Shown here one piece after another: positions 1 to 7,120 of a stretch of 64,000 nucleotides of DNA. This DNA comes from Corallococcus sp. NCRR. Its GTDB lineage: Bacteria; Myxococcota; Myxococcia; Myxococcales; Myxococcaceae. The DNA lies in assembly GCF_026965535.1 (NCBI RefSeq), contig NZ_CP114039.1, positions 5,952,001 to 6,016,000 on the forward strand. Direction: 5' to 3'. The number at the start of each line of letters is the position of its first letter. The stretch's first letter is position 1. The notes under the pieces are model-generated. The model worked only from the letters and a program-made list of their open reading frames with translations, did not search any database and was not told the DNA's origin. The position numbers and the translations under genes are program-made.

Positions 1-2
1 AT

Positions 3-239
3 TGGGAGGAAATGCCGCACGGGACGGTTCTGTCTGGCCGGCTAATCGTGCGAGACCGCGTTTACGGGCGACTTACCTCGGCGACTACTCCAAAGGGCGA
101 CAGTTTTCCTGTCTGCCTGGAGGTCTACGACGTGAAAGACGGGGAACGAGGAATGGCACGCGAGCCCGGCAACGACTCACCCTCCAATGGCCGTATCTTC
201 ACGAGCGAATACGTGAGGGCGGTGAGCGAGTTTGAGTAA
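3..239 (+). CDS. C-terminal part of a hypothetical protein, cut by the window edge
   Basis: The frame is open from the first bases of the window to a stop at 237-239, giving about 78 residues that end in ...YVRAVSEFE. An internal ATG at 12 has a GGAGG only two bases upstream, too close for good initiation, so I think the gene begins outside the window. The visible part is rich in beta-type residues (GRLIVRDRVYG, FPVCLEVYD) and has no membrane segment. It lies 26 bases upstream of the DUF2381 gene on the same strand, so the two are probably co-transcribed. In myxobacteria DUF2381 genes often sit beside serine/threonine kinase genes, so this could be the tail of such a protein, but nothing visible proves it. 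Confidence 0.5.
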   Translation, partial: WEEMPHGTVLSGRLIVRDRVYGRLTSATTPKGDSFPVCLEVYDVKDGERGMAREPGNDSPSNGRIFTSEYVRAVSEFE

Positions 240-265
240 CAGCACCAGCTGGGAGTAATCGCCGA

Positions 266-1180
266 GTGTCATCTTCTTCTTTCGTCGTGCTCCTGGGGCT
301 GCTGTTCGTCGCCGAAACAGCCGTCGCTCAGTCAGAGGGTTCAGCATCGGTGCCGGGCGCACGACGCATCGAGTTGTCGCCGGACGATGTTCAAGTCGCA
401 CCCGAGATCGCGATCAGTCCTGGACTCTCGACGGCTCTCTTCTTCGATTCCGACCTGATGCGCGACAGTGTCGAGTTGGAGGGGCGAGATTGCTTTGCAC
501 TGGTGGATGTGGGGCAAGCCACGATTCGACTGGTGCCTTCGTCGCGTGTAGCTCCAGGCGAGCGGTTTCGTCTGGTCGTGCGATTCAAGGATGGCGCAGC
601 CCCCTTGCGTGCATTCTTCCTTTTGCGGATCCATCCGGCAAAAGCCGAGTCTCTCATTGAGGTCTATCGCGGCAAGCGGACGATTGAGACGTACCAGCAG
701 GAAGCCCGCGAGGCGCATGCGGAATTGCTGCGCTGCCAAAATGAGAACGCAAGACTGATGGCGGAGCACGATGCTCCGGGAGGGCTGGCGGGCCTGATCT
801 CCACCGGAGGAATGGACGAGCGTGGTGTTGCCGGGCAAGTCGTGACCCTTGAGTTCTCCCAAGCCTCTGGGCGTGACCTGACGGCCTCTTACATCACGAG
901 CTATCGCTCCACTACGGGCGTAGCGGTGGACATCAAGTTGGACGTGAAGGTCGGGGCTCAGCCATGGCTCGCGAAGGGTGCAACGCTCAAAGGCAAGGCT
1001 GGCGTGGAGTTGAAGGTGATCCGCGTATGGCAGCGAATGCCAATTCCAGGAGGAAACGTCGGTCGGGTTGTTGTGGAAGCCGAGGCCTCAGCAGAAACAA
1101 CTCGAGGGCCCTTTTCACTCAAGCTCTGGGAGGAAGATGGGTCGCGTACTGTCGTGTTTGGCAACGTGATGTTCCCCTGA
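266..1180 (+). CDS. DUF2381 family protein (Myxococcus paralogous family TIGR02268)
   Basis: This 304-residue protein starts at a GTG and has a cleavable signal peptide of about 21 residues (hydrophobic VVLLGLLFVAETAVA, ending AVAQ), so it should be exported. The rest fits the DUF2381 pattern of myxobacteria: an N-terminal beta-rich half (RIELSPDDVQVAPEIAISPG), a short charged helical segment around residues 130-165 (AREAHAELLRCQNENARL) and a C-terminal beta-rich half containing RVWQRMPIPGGNVGRVVVE. The family is expanded in Myxococcaceae and has no known biochemical function. The upstream partial gene is on the same strand. Downstream there is no co-directed gene, only the duplicated selC fragment. 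Confidence 0.85.
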   Translation: MSSSSFVVLLGLLFVAETAVAQSEGSASVPGARRIELSPDDVQVAPEIAISPGLSTALFFDSDLMRDSVELEGRDCFALVDVGQATIRLVPSSRVAPGERFRLVVRFKDGAAPLRAFFLLRIHPAKAESLIEVYRGKRTIETYQQEAREAHAELLRCQNENARLMAEHDAPGGLAGLISTGGMDERGVAGQVVTLEFSQASGRDLTASYITSYRSTTGVAVDIKLDVKVGAQPWLAKGATLKGKAGVELKVIRVWQRMPIPGGNVGRVVVEAEASAETTRGPFSLKLWEEDGSRTVVFGNVMFP

Positions 1181-1532
1181 TGGAGCCAGTTGCTGAGTCC
1201 TCGCCGTTACCTGCTGCGCAGTAACGCAGCGGTAACGCAGTCGAGTGGACTGGGTTGGATGATCCCGGACGCGGCCGGGTACGGTTTCCATGGTGCAGGT
1301 GAGGCGCAGCCCTCGGAATCATTTGGCGGTAGGGCACGGGAATCGAACTCGCCAGGGACTGCTCTCGCAGCCCCTCACCGGTTTTGAAGCCTTGCCAGAC
1401 CGATTTGCGAGGTGCCCAAGGGGATTGAGGGTCGGCCAGTTTCCCTCTGGAGCGGGGAGGGTGGAGCGTCACAACTTCCTCTCGCCGAGTCAGGCCCGGC
1501 GAGCGCTGATGCAATCGAAGCAGGCGGCCTGA
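1181..1532. other. Gene-free stretch holding the truncated selC copy
   Basis: I see no convincing gene in these 352 bases. The main content is the 66-bp duplicate of the 3' part of selC at 1324-1389. A short direct repeat, GTAACGCAG, occurs twice in quick succession around 1221-1239, on the outer side of the duplicate. Such small repeats can be recombinase arm sites, but two short copies are weak evidence. Confidence 0.6.
1324..1389. repeat. Truncated copy of the selC 3' end (candidate att site)
   Basis: These 66 bases are identical to 3094-3159. They comprise the 3' CCA, acceptor 3' strand, T arm, variable arm and anticodon loop of tRNA-Sec in minus-strand sense. Identity starts at the CCA complement (TGG) and stops two bases past the anticodon complement. 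The other half of the tRNA is missing, so this copy cannot make a tRNA. This is the pattern left when a tyrosine recombinase integrates an element into the anticodon-loop region of a tRNA gene. Confidence 0.85.
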
Positions 1533-1814
1533 TTACGACCAACTTGGTGTCTCAACAATCCGGTGCGGTACAGGGGCCGTTACGTCGGTGAACTTCGCGC
1601 CGGTGATTCCCGCGCGCTCCAGGGTCTCCTTGATCTCCTCGGACACGATCAGGGCCACGGGCCAGCCCCAGGTGCGGAACACCTTGGCGCCTCCCACCTT
1701 CGCCGGGTCGATGCGCATCCCGGACGCCGAGGCTTGGTTCGCCGCATCGTCGAGCGACATGCCCCCAACGGTTCTGACCCCCGAGTCGGTCGTGCATCGA
1801 ATGCGGTCCGTCAA
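1533..1814 (-). pseudogene. N-terminally truncated Imm11 (DUF1629)-family immunity protein
   Basis: The 93-residue product matches only the C-terminal half of the two full-length Imm11-type proteins at 38052-38618 and 40084-40650. The shared core here is KVFRTWGWPVALIVSEEIK followed by a GAKFTDV end, against KVFR..GW...LIVSEDIK and GMRFTEV in the intact ones. The residues before it (RIRCTTDSGVRTV) line up with the IRCID... region of the full-length proteins, so roughly the first 110 residues are absent. Its ATG overlaps the stop of the upstream gene by ATGA, so it could still be translated as a short protein. No cognate toxin is seen in this segment. It could be a remnant of a toxin-immunity module or an orphan immunity gene. 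Confidence 0.6.
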
Positions 1815-2491
1815 GGCAAATGGGCGAGATTATCTGAGAAGAGCGCGTCCAGGAGCGTCGGGGGACCTTCACCATTGAAGAAGCCCACGCGCAGCTCCGG
1901 AAGCGGCACTCCCGCGAAAGCCAACGGGAAGGGGCGACACCCGAGCACTTCCTCTATGCTGCGCGCCAGCGTATCCGCTTCAGGCCTGACAGCCGCTGGA
2001 GGATCAAAAGTCAGCTGTGGAGAGGAGAAGTGGTGAAGGTGAAAGGCCGGAGCACCCGCTCCCTCTCTCTCGGGGGAGCGGTCTGCCTGCATGGGATAGG
2101 CAGTGTAGGTCGGACGCCAGAGTTGGGTGGTGGCATATACAATGTAAAAAGGTGCAAGCACGCTGACTGCGGCAGCAACGCGGGTCGCGAGACGCTCGCC
2201 TCCGGGCATTGGCTCCGTTCGGTATAGAAAACAGCGCATGCACGCCGAGACATAGGGCTGAGTCCCGCCGCCGATGTTTTCACCTGGGAGCGCACGCCTG
2301 AGTTCCGTCATGAAGTTCTTCCACTCAGTCCCGCTCAATGCCTTGTCCCAGGCCGCCATGAACCGTGCGTGCTCGGGTGTGCGCTGATGCGCTGGCACTG
2401 ACTCGGTCAGATCATCATCCTCCGCGGGGAAGCCAGCGGGATGGTATTGCCGGGCGATTTCCACCAGCGACTCTCGTGTCACTTCAGTCAT
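1811..2491 (-). CDS. Hypothetical protein (226 aa), probable toxin-locus accessory
   Basis: I do not recognise a named family. The product is soluble-looking at the N-terminus (VEIARQYHPAGF, WKNFMTELRRALPG) and contains a CxxC-like pair in SACMRCFLY. A moderately hydrophobic stretch follows near residues 105-120 (AAAVSVLAPFYIVYATT) and could be a single membrane segment or a buried strand. The start overlaps the 3' end of the upstream lipoprotein gene by 8 bases, with GAGG just before the ATG, and its own stop overlaps the next ATG. The three genes 3014-1533 therefore form a tightly coupled unit. Myxobacterial polymorphic-toxin loci often contain small genes of this layout, but its role is unknown. 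Confidence 0.7.
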   Translation of the reverse strand: MTEVTRESLVEIARQYHPAGFPAEDDDLTESVPAHQRTPEHARFMAAWDKALSGTEWKNFMTELRRALPGENIGGGTQPYVSACMRCFLYRTEPMPGGERLATRVAAAVSVLAPFYIVYATTQLWRPTYTAYPMQADRSPEREGAGAPAFHLHHFSSPQLTFDPPAAVRPEADTLARSIEEVLGCRPFPLAFAGVPLPELRVGFFNGEGPPTLLDALFSDNLAHLP

Positions 2492-3014
2492 TCGCCTCGC
2501 CCTTCAGCGGAATGTCGAAATATACGGGATCCAGGCCTCGGGTCGTGCACTCCGAAACACGGGCTCCGGCGATGTTTTCCCTGAGCAGGTGCTCATACTT
2601 GTTTTTGAAACGTCGGCAGAGGATGGCGATCATCTCTCCTTGCTGCGCATTGGATAGAATTTCCTGCGCCGCCATGTTGGCCAGATACGTAGCAACCTGT
2701 TGGGCGACCTCCAGGGGGACCTCGCTCTGCTGGATGTTGCGGATCGGAACTCCCACTTCGAATCTACACACGTCGGTAGCTCCTGAGCCGCCTTCCGTGA
2801 TGCGTGCATGAATGCAGACAGCCCGCCAGCCATCAGGCCGCATCTCTTCGGCGTCTACCGCGACGATTGTCTTGAAGCGGAAGTGTTCAGGTGTAATGCG
2901 TCCGATGACAAGACCACGCCCATGGGTGCATCCGCTCTGCCCCACCACGCCTGTCAGCAGGATTGCCGCGAGTGCCCACGGGACCAGCCTCCGCGTTGAT
3001 GCCCTGGGGGCCAT
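2484..3014 (-). CDS. Putative lipoprotein, unknown function (176 aa)
   Basis: The N-terminus has Arg residues, a hydrophobic core (WALAAILLTGVVG) and then QSGC at residues 26-29. This resembles a type II signal peptide, although the -3 residue is Gln rather than the usual Leu, so lipidation is likely but not certain. The mature part is mixed alpha/beta with an amphipathic helix around EVAQQVATYLANMAAQEIL and no recognised domain. It is the first gene of the three-gene unit inside the selC-bounded segment and starts about 80 bases from the tRNA 3' end. It could be an envelope accessory of a toxin module. Confidence 0.65.
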   Translation of the reverse strand: MAPRASTRRLVPWALAAILLTGVVGQSGCTHGRGLVIGRITPEHFRFKTIVAVDAEEMRPDGWRAVCIHARITEGGSGATDVCRFEVGVPIRNIQQSEVPLEVAQQVATYLANMAAQEILSNAQQGEMIAILCRRFKNKYEHLLRENIAGARVSECTTRGLDPVYFDIPLKGEAND

Positions 3015-3093
3015 AATCGCTCTCGATCGCGAGCACTTCGGTGTGCCTTGCTCCAGTCCTCATCCGAGGGACGTCGGAATCAAAGAGGAAGTG

Positions 3094-3192
3094 TGGCGGT
3101 AGGGCACGGGAATCGAACTCGCCAGGGACTGCTCTCGCAGCCCCTCACCGGTTTTGAAGACCGGGCCGGCCACCAGGTCCGGAGGCCCTACC
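3094..3192 (-). tRNA. selC: tRNA-Sec (anticodon UCA), selC
   Basis: Read on the minus strand, this 99-base gene begins GGTAGGGC and ends GCCCTACC followed by G and an encoded CCA. That gives an 8-bp acceptor stem, the long type specific to selenocysteine tRNA. The anticodon loop reads CTTCAAAA, so the anticodon is UCA (complement of plus-strand 3155-3157). A long variable arm (GGGGCTGCGAGAGCAGTCCC, a self-complementary hairpin) and a T loop with GTTCGATTC follow. The host should therefore make selenoproteins by UGA recoding. No selA, selB, selD or SECIS-bearing selenoprotein gene is in the window. Confidence 0.95.
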
Positions 3193-3234
3193 GCTTCCGA
3201 TTACCGCCGCTCCGCCCCGGTCCGTCAACCACGG

Positions 3235-4206
3235 TCACGGCTTGCGCGCGAAGACCACGGCGTACTCGTCGCAGTTGAACAGCGCGGGCCACTGGAGCTG
3301 CTCCGTCGTCATCCGCATCGCCTTGTGCACGTCCGCGCGCACCTGGTGCAGGGACGTGCTCCCCGGATTGCGCTCCAGCTGCGTCATGCCCCGCAGCGCC
3401 ACCAGCGCCGTGTTCACCGCCGGGTACACGTCGTCCGCGATGGACTCCACCTTCGCGTCCTGGAACCCCGCCCGGCGCAGCTCCGACAGGTAGCGCTCCG
3501 TCGACCAGACGTTCTCCTCCGGGAACGCAATCAGCCCGCGCCAGTAGCGGTAGCGCAGCCGCGCGCGGAGTCCTGCTCCAGCTTCACGGTCCGTCTTCTG
3601 CGCCATGTCCGCCATCACCAGCCGGCCTCCCGGCTTCAGCACCCGGAAGGCCTCGCGCAGGAAGTCCTGCCGCATCCGGAAGTGCATCGCGGACTCCAGC
3701 GCGAACACCACGTCGAACGCCCCCTCCGGCCCCGGCAGCGCCGTCGCGCTCCCGACCTCCAGACGGACGACGCCCTCCAGCCCCGTCAGCTTCACGCGCT
3801 CCCGGCCCACCTTCACCTGGTTCGGCGTGATGTTCACCCCGAGGATGCTCGCGGGCTTGAACTCCTCCGCCCACAGCAGGTCCTGATCCGCGTAACCGAA
3901 GCCGCAGTCCAACACCGCATCCCCAGGCCCCAGCTTCGCCGTCCTCGCCAACAGGCGCGCCATCTCCGCCTGCGCGGACCGGAACAGTTCCCCCACGCGC
4001 TCCACGTTGGAGTCGTCCACCTTCTCCACGTGCTCCCAGTAGCCCAGGTTGATCCAGAAGGGCTCCCGGCCCGTCGTCACCCGGATGTCCTGGGGCGTCG
4101 GCATCCCCGCCACCCAGGCTCCTGTCTCGTTCGTATAGAACCGCTCCGGGTCCGCCAGGAACGCACTCTTCAGCCGCGTCGCGACCTGCCTCACGTTGAC
4201 CATCAT
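3235..4206 (-). CDS. SAM-dependent class I methyltransferase
   Basis: The 323-residue protein has a class I methyltransferase fold. Motif I is VLDCGFGYADQD, a motif II region FDVVFALESAMHF follows, and post-motif LKPGGRLVMADM comes after that. The stretch NITPNQVKVGRERV resembles the cyclopropane-synthase, tocopherol and sterol C-methyltransferase group. These act on small molecules or lipids, so a small-molecule or lipid methyl acceptor is likelier than DNA or protein. I set the start at the ATG at 4206 because an AAGGAGG lies six bases upstream; the frame is open to 4242 without a better site. The gene stands alone, divergent from the transglutaminase-type gene. The true substrate cannot be read from the sequence. 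Confidence 0.85.
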   Translation of the reverse strand: MMVNVRQVATRLKSAFLADPERFYTNETGAWVAGMPTPQDIRVTTGREPFWINLGYWEHVEKVDDSNVERVGELFRSAQAEMARLLARTAKLGPGDAVLDCGFGYADQDLLWAEEFKPASILGVNITPNQVKVGRERVKLTGLEGVVRLEVGSATALPGPEGAFDVVFALESAMHFRMRQDFLREAFRVLKPGGRLVMADMAQKTDREAGAGLRARLRYRYWRGLIAFPEENVWSTERYLSELRRAGFQDAKVESIADDVYPAVNTALVALRGMTQLERNPGSTSLHQVRADVHKAMRMTTEQLQWPALFNCDEYAVVFARKP

Positions 4207-4383
4207 CCCAAGCCTCCTTGGCCTTCCATCCGAGGGCCGCAACCCTAGCCCGTGTCTCGGCGATTCCAGGCCTGGCCTGCATGACGGTTTTCACTGGTGA
4301 ATGGAGCGGGGACGCTCGCCTGGTTTCCCTGGGGGCGTCTTGCCCGGCGCGTCATCCGGGTTCCATGATGAGGCCCTTCCGCC

Positions 4384-6771
4384 ATGCGCCGAATCTTCCG
4401 TTCCGTCCTCCTGGCACCGGACCTTCTTCCGGTGTCCGTCCTGCTGTTGTGTCTGTGTCTGTCCTTGAGCGCGCATGCGGCGACGGCGGCGTTGCCCTTC
4501 CGGGTCGGCCCTCCGGCCAGATGGGTGAAGCCGCTCCCCATTCCTCCGGAGTCCGGCTCGAAGACCGCGGGGGATGACGAGACGAGCGTCGCCTGGCTGC
4601 TGACGGATAAACAGGTGCGCGTGTCTGGCCATTCGCGCGAGCAGTACGTGCACGCGGCCCGGAAGGTGCTCGCGCCGCAGGGCATCGACCGCGTCACGGA
4701 CATCCAGATCCGCTTCGACCCGACCTACCAGAAGCTCACCATCCACGGCATCTGGCGCATCCGCGACGGCCGCCGCGAGGACGTCTTCCAGCCCTCCGAA
4801 GCCCGCGTCATCCAGCAGGAGACCGAACTCCAGAACCGGCTCTACAACGGCGCCCTCTCCGTGGTGCCCTTCCTGCGTGACGTGCGCGTCGGCGACACGG
4901 TGGAGGTGGCGTACTCCCTCGAAGGGGCCAACCCCGTCTTCGGCGGCCGCTTCTCCGACGCCGTCACCGCGGGCCAGCCCTTCCGCGTGGTCCACTTCTC
5001 CTACCGCCTGCTGTGGCCGGAGGGGAGGGGACGCACGCTCTTCATCCGCGACTTCGCGGCGCCGGGCCTGTCGCGCTCGGAGTCGATGCTGGGCGGCGAA
5101 CGGGAGATCATCCTGGAGCGCCGCGACGTGCCCGCCGTCCGCTCCGAGGACCACGTCCCCGGATGGCAGCCTGTCTACCCGTGGGTCCAGCTGAGCGAAT
5201 ACAAGGACTGGAACGACGTCGCGCGCTGGGCTTCGTCCCTCTTCCAGGTGCCCGCGCGCTCCAAGGCGCTGGATCAGGAGGTCCGCCGGCTCGCGAAGGA
5301 GCCCACGCCCGAGGCGCGCTTCGTCGCCGCGCTGCGCTTCGTCCAGGACGAGGTGCGCTACCTGGGCATCGAGATGGGCCCCAACTCCCACCAGCCCCAT
5401 CCGCCCGACGAGGTCCTCCAGCGCCGCTTCGGCGACTGCAAGGACAAGTCGCTGTTGCTGGTGGCGCTGCTCAAGGGGCTGGGCATCGACGCGCAGCCGG
5501 CGCTCGTGAACACGGACATCACGCGGCTGTTGGACGGCCTGCGTCCCACCGCCACCGCGTTCGACCACGCCATCGTCCACGCCACCGTGGACGGCCGTGA
5601 GCTGTGGGTGGATCCCACGTCGACGCTGGAGCGCGGCGGACTGGACCGCTACGAACCGCCTCCCTACGGCCGGGCCCTCATCGTGGCCCCCGGCACCACG
5701 GCGCTCTCCGTCATCCCCGCGCCCACGCTGAAGGAGCCCTCCGTCTTCGTGGAAGAGACGTACGTCGCGACGAAGCGCGACGGGCCGGCGACGCTCGAGG
5801 TGGTCACCACCCGCACGGGCGAATCCGCCAACGCCATGCGCCGCTCGCTCGCGAGCACGTCCCTGGCCGAGCTGTCCCGCTACTACGTCAACTACTACGC
5901 GAAGACGGACGCGAAGATCGCCGTCGAGAAGCCCCTGACGGTGGACGACGACACCGCGAAGAACGTGCTCGTCGTGCGCGAGTACTACCGCATCGAGGAT
6001 TTCTGGTCCGCCGACGGCCACCGGGACTTCGCCGCGCACGGCTTGCGTGAGTACCTCAAGGAGCCGAGCTACTCCCGCCGCGCCTTTCCGCTCGAGATGG
6101 GGCACCCCGTCTTCGCCCGTCACCGCATCACGCTGAAGGCCGATGAGCCCCTTCCCGGTCGCAGGGAGCACAGCACCGTGGACGATCCGGCCTTCCACTT
6201 CGAGTCCGACACGGGCCCCATCGGAAAGACGCTGGTGCTCGACTACCGCTACCGCAGCCTCGCGGACTCCGTCCCGCCGGAGCGCATCGCGGAGTACGTG
6301 AAGGCCTTGCGCTCCACCGAGGAGCATCGCGGCTATTACGTCCAGCTCGGGAGCCGGTCCGCCCGCCGGGCCCGGCATGAGCCCCCAGCGGTCCCCGGCG
6401 CCGTCCTCCTGGGCGTCATCGCGGTCTGCGGCCTGCTCATGTTCGTCGTCGTGAAGGGCGGTCCGGTGGAGCTCTGGCGCAAGGGCCGCGCCTGGGGCCG
6501 GCGCCGCGCCTTCGCGCGCAAGTTCGACGCCGACCACCGGGGCGACAGCGCCGGGTCCGCCATCCCCATCACCAGCCCGCAGGAGCTGCTGTCCACGCTG
6601 GGACGGCTGCGCTGCGCCTGCGGAGCCACCCGCGAGGCCCCACGGGACTCACTCCGCCACGAGGCCATCGTCCTGGGCGACCGCCACCTCACCCTGGTGC
6701 AGTGGCAGTGCCCCGCCTGCGCCCGAGCCCGCCGCGCCTACTTCGAGGACAAGGGCTCGCGCGCCGCCTGA
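4384..6771 (+). CDS. DUF3857 / transglutaminase-like membrane-anchored protein with C-terminal Cys cluster
   Basis: This 795-residue protein has an N-terminal signal sequence (hydrophobic VSVLLLCLCLSLSAHAATA), then a DUF3857 region, then a transglutaminase-like domain. The catalytic triad is visible as C352 (RFGDCKDKS), H395 (FDHAIVHA) and D410 (WVDPTS). A transmembrane helix lies near residues 671-692 (LLGVIAVCGLLMFVVV). The last ~100 residues contain two Cys pairs, LRCACG and QCPAC, which look like a zinc ribbon on the cytoplasmic side. The bulk of the protein should be periplasmic. Family members are proposed to be cysteine proteases or amide-forming enzymes of the envelope, and the substrate is unknown. 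The appended zinc-ribbon tail is not typical of the family. Confidence 0.85.
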   Translation: MRRIFRSVLLAPDLLPVSVLLLCLCLSLSAHAATAALPFRVGPPARWVKPLPIPPESGSKTAGDDETSVAWLLTDKQVRVSGHSREQYVHAARKVLAPQGIDRVTDIQIRFDPTYQKLTIHGIWRIRDGRREDVFQPSEARVIQQETELQNRLYNGALSVVPFLRDVRVGDTVEVAYSLEGANPVFGGRFSDAVTAGQPFRVVHFSYRLLWPEGRGRTLFIRDFAAPGLSRSESMLGGEREIILERRDVPAVRSEDHVPGWQPVYPWVQLSEYKDWNDVARWASSLFQVPARSKALDQEVRRLAKEPTPEARFVAALRFVQDEVRYLGIEMGPNSHQPHPPDEVLQRRFGDCKDKSLLLVALLKGLGIDAQPALVNTDITRLLDGLRPTATAFDHAIVHATVDGRELWVDPTSTLERGGLDRYEPPPYGRALIVAPGTTALSVIPAPTLKEPSVFVEETYVATKRDGPATLEVVTTRTGESANAMRRSLASTSLAELSRYYVNYYAKTDAKIAVEKPLTVDDDTAKNVLVVREYYRIEDFWSADGHRDFAAHGLREYLKEPSYSRRAFPLEMGHPVFARHRITLKADEPLPGRREHSTVDDPAFHFESDTGPIGKTLVLDYRYRSLADSVPPERIAEYVKALRSTEEHRGYYVQLGSRSARRARHEPPAVPGAVLLGVIAVCGLLMFVVVKGGPVELWRKGRAWGRRRAFARKFDADHRGDSAGSAIPITSPQELLSTLGRLRCACGATREAPRDSLRHEAIVLGDRHLTLVQWQCPACARARRAYFEDKGSRAA

Positions 6772-6776
6772 CCCGG

Positions 6777-7100
6777 TCAGCCGCCGCTGGTCGACTGGCA
6801 GATGCCCGGGCAGTCCGCGCTGCCGCCGGGCTGGCACGTGTCAGACGGATCATCCACGCAGGTGTTCCCCGACACGTTCCCCGCGCAGCCCCCGAAGAGG
6901 CCGCCGCAGCACTCGACGTACCCCTCCGGTACGTCACACGGCGTCGGGAAGGACTTGCACGTCTCGCTGTCCGAGCGCGCGAACACCACCACCTGCGGAC
7001 ACGTGCGCGGCCCGTCGTCGTCGCCGCCGCCCAGGCAGCCCGTCAGTCCCAGCACCGCCGCCATCAGCCCCAGCTTCGTCCATGCATGCATGGCGCGCAT
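6777..7100 (-). CDS. Cysteine-rich putative lipoprotein
   Basis: From the ATG at 7100 (or 7091) the product has a lipoprotein signal, AAVLGLTGC, with a good lipobox LTGC. A Gly/Asp-rich linker (LGGGDDDG) follows, then a small domain with about 12 cysteines in patterns such as CCGGLFGGC and CQPGGSADCPGIC. Such Cys-rich surface lipoproteins are common in myxobacteria and are probably disulphide-stabilised outside the cell. The frame is open to 7142, but an upstream start would overlap the neighbouring gene. It follows the TPR-zincin gene on the same strand by about 20 bases. No specific function can be assigned. Confidence 0.75.
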   Translation of the reverse strand: MRAMHAWTKLGLMAAVLGLTGCLGGGDDDGPRTCPQVVVFARSDSETCKSFPTPCDVPEGYVECCGGLFGGCAGNVSGNTCVDDPSDTCQPGGSADCPGICQSTSGG

Positions 7101-7120
7101 CAGGGCAGGGGAGAGCGGCG

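Larger units (their letters stand above)
1324..3159. mobile_element. Candidate selC-integrated genomic islet (1.77 kb, no integrase)
   Basis: The segment is bounded by a direct repeat of the 3' part of selC, with the intact tRNA at the right end. That is the classical footprint of site-specific integration into a tRNA gene. Inside are three minus-strand genes: a putative lipoprotein, an unknown protein and a truncated Imm11-family immunity protein. No integrase is present, so the element is decayed, relies on an integrase elsewhere, or is one end of a larger accreted island extending left. The sequence shows the repeat and the cargo; the mechanism is inferred. Confidence 0.6.

Noticed and set aside
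1190-1387. Short plus-strand frame across the selC duplicate
   Set aside because: Runs through the tRNA remnant and has no homology-like features.
4291-6537. 748-codon antisense frame under the transglutaminase-like gene
   Set aside because: Shadow frame; the sense gene has an intact catalytic triad and signal peptide.
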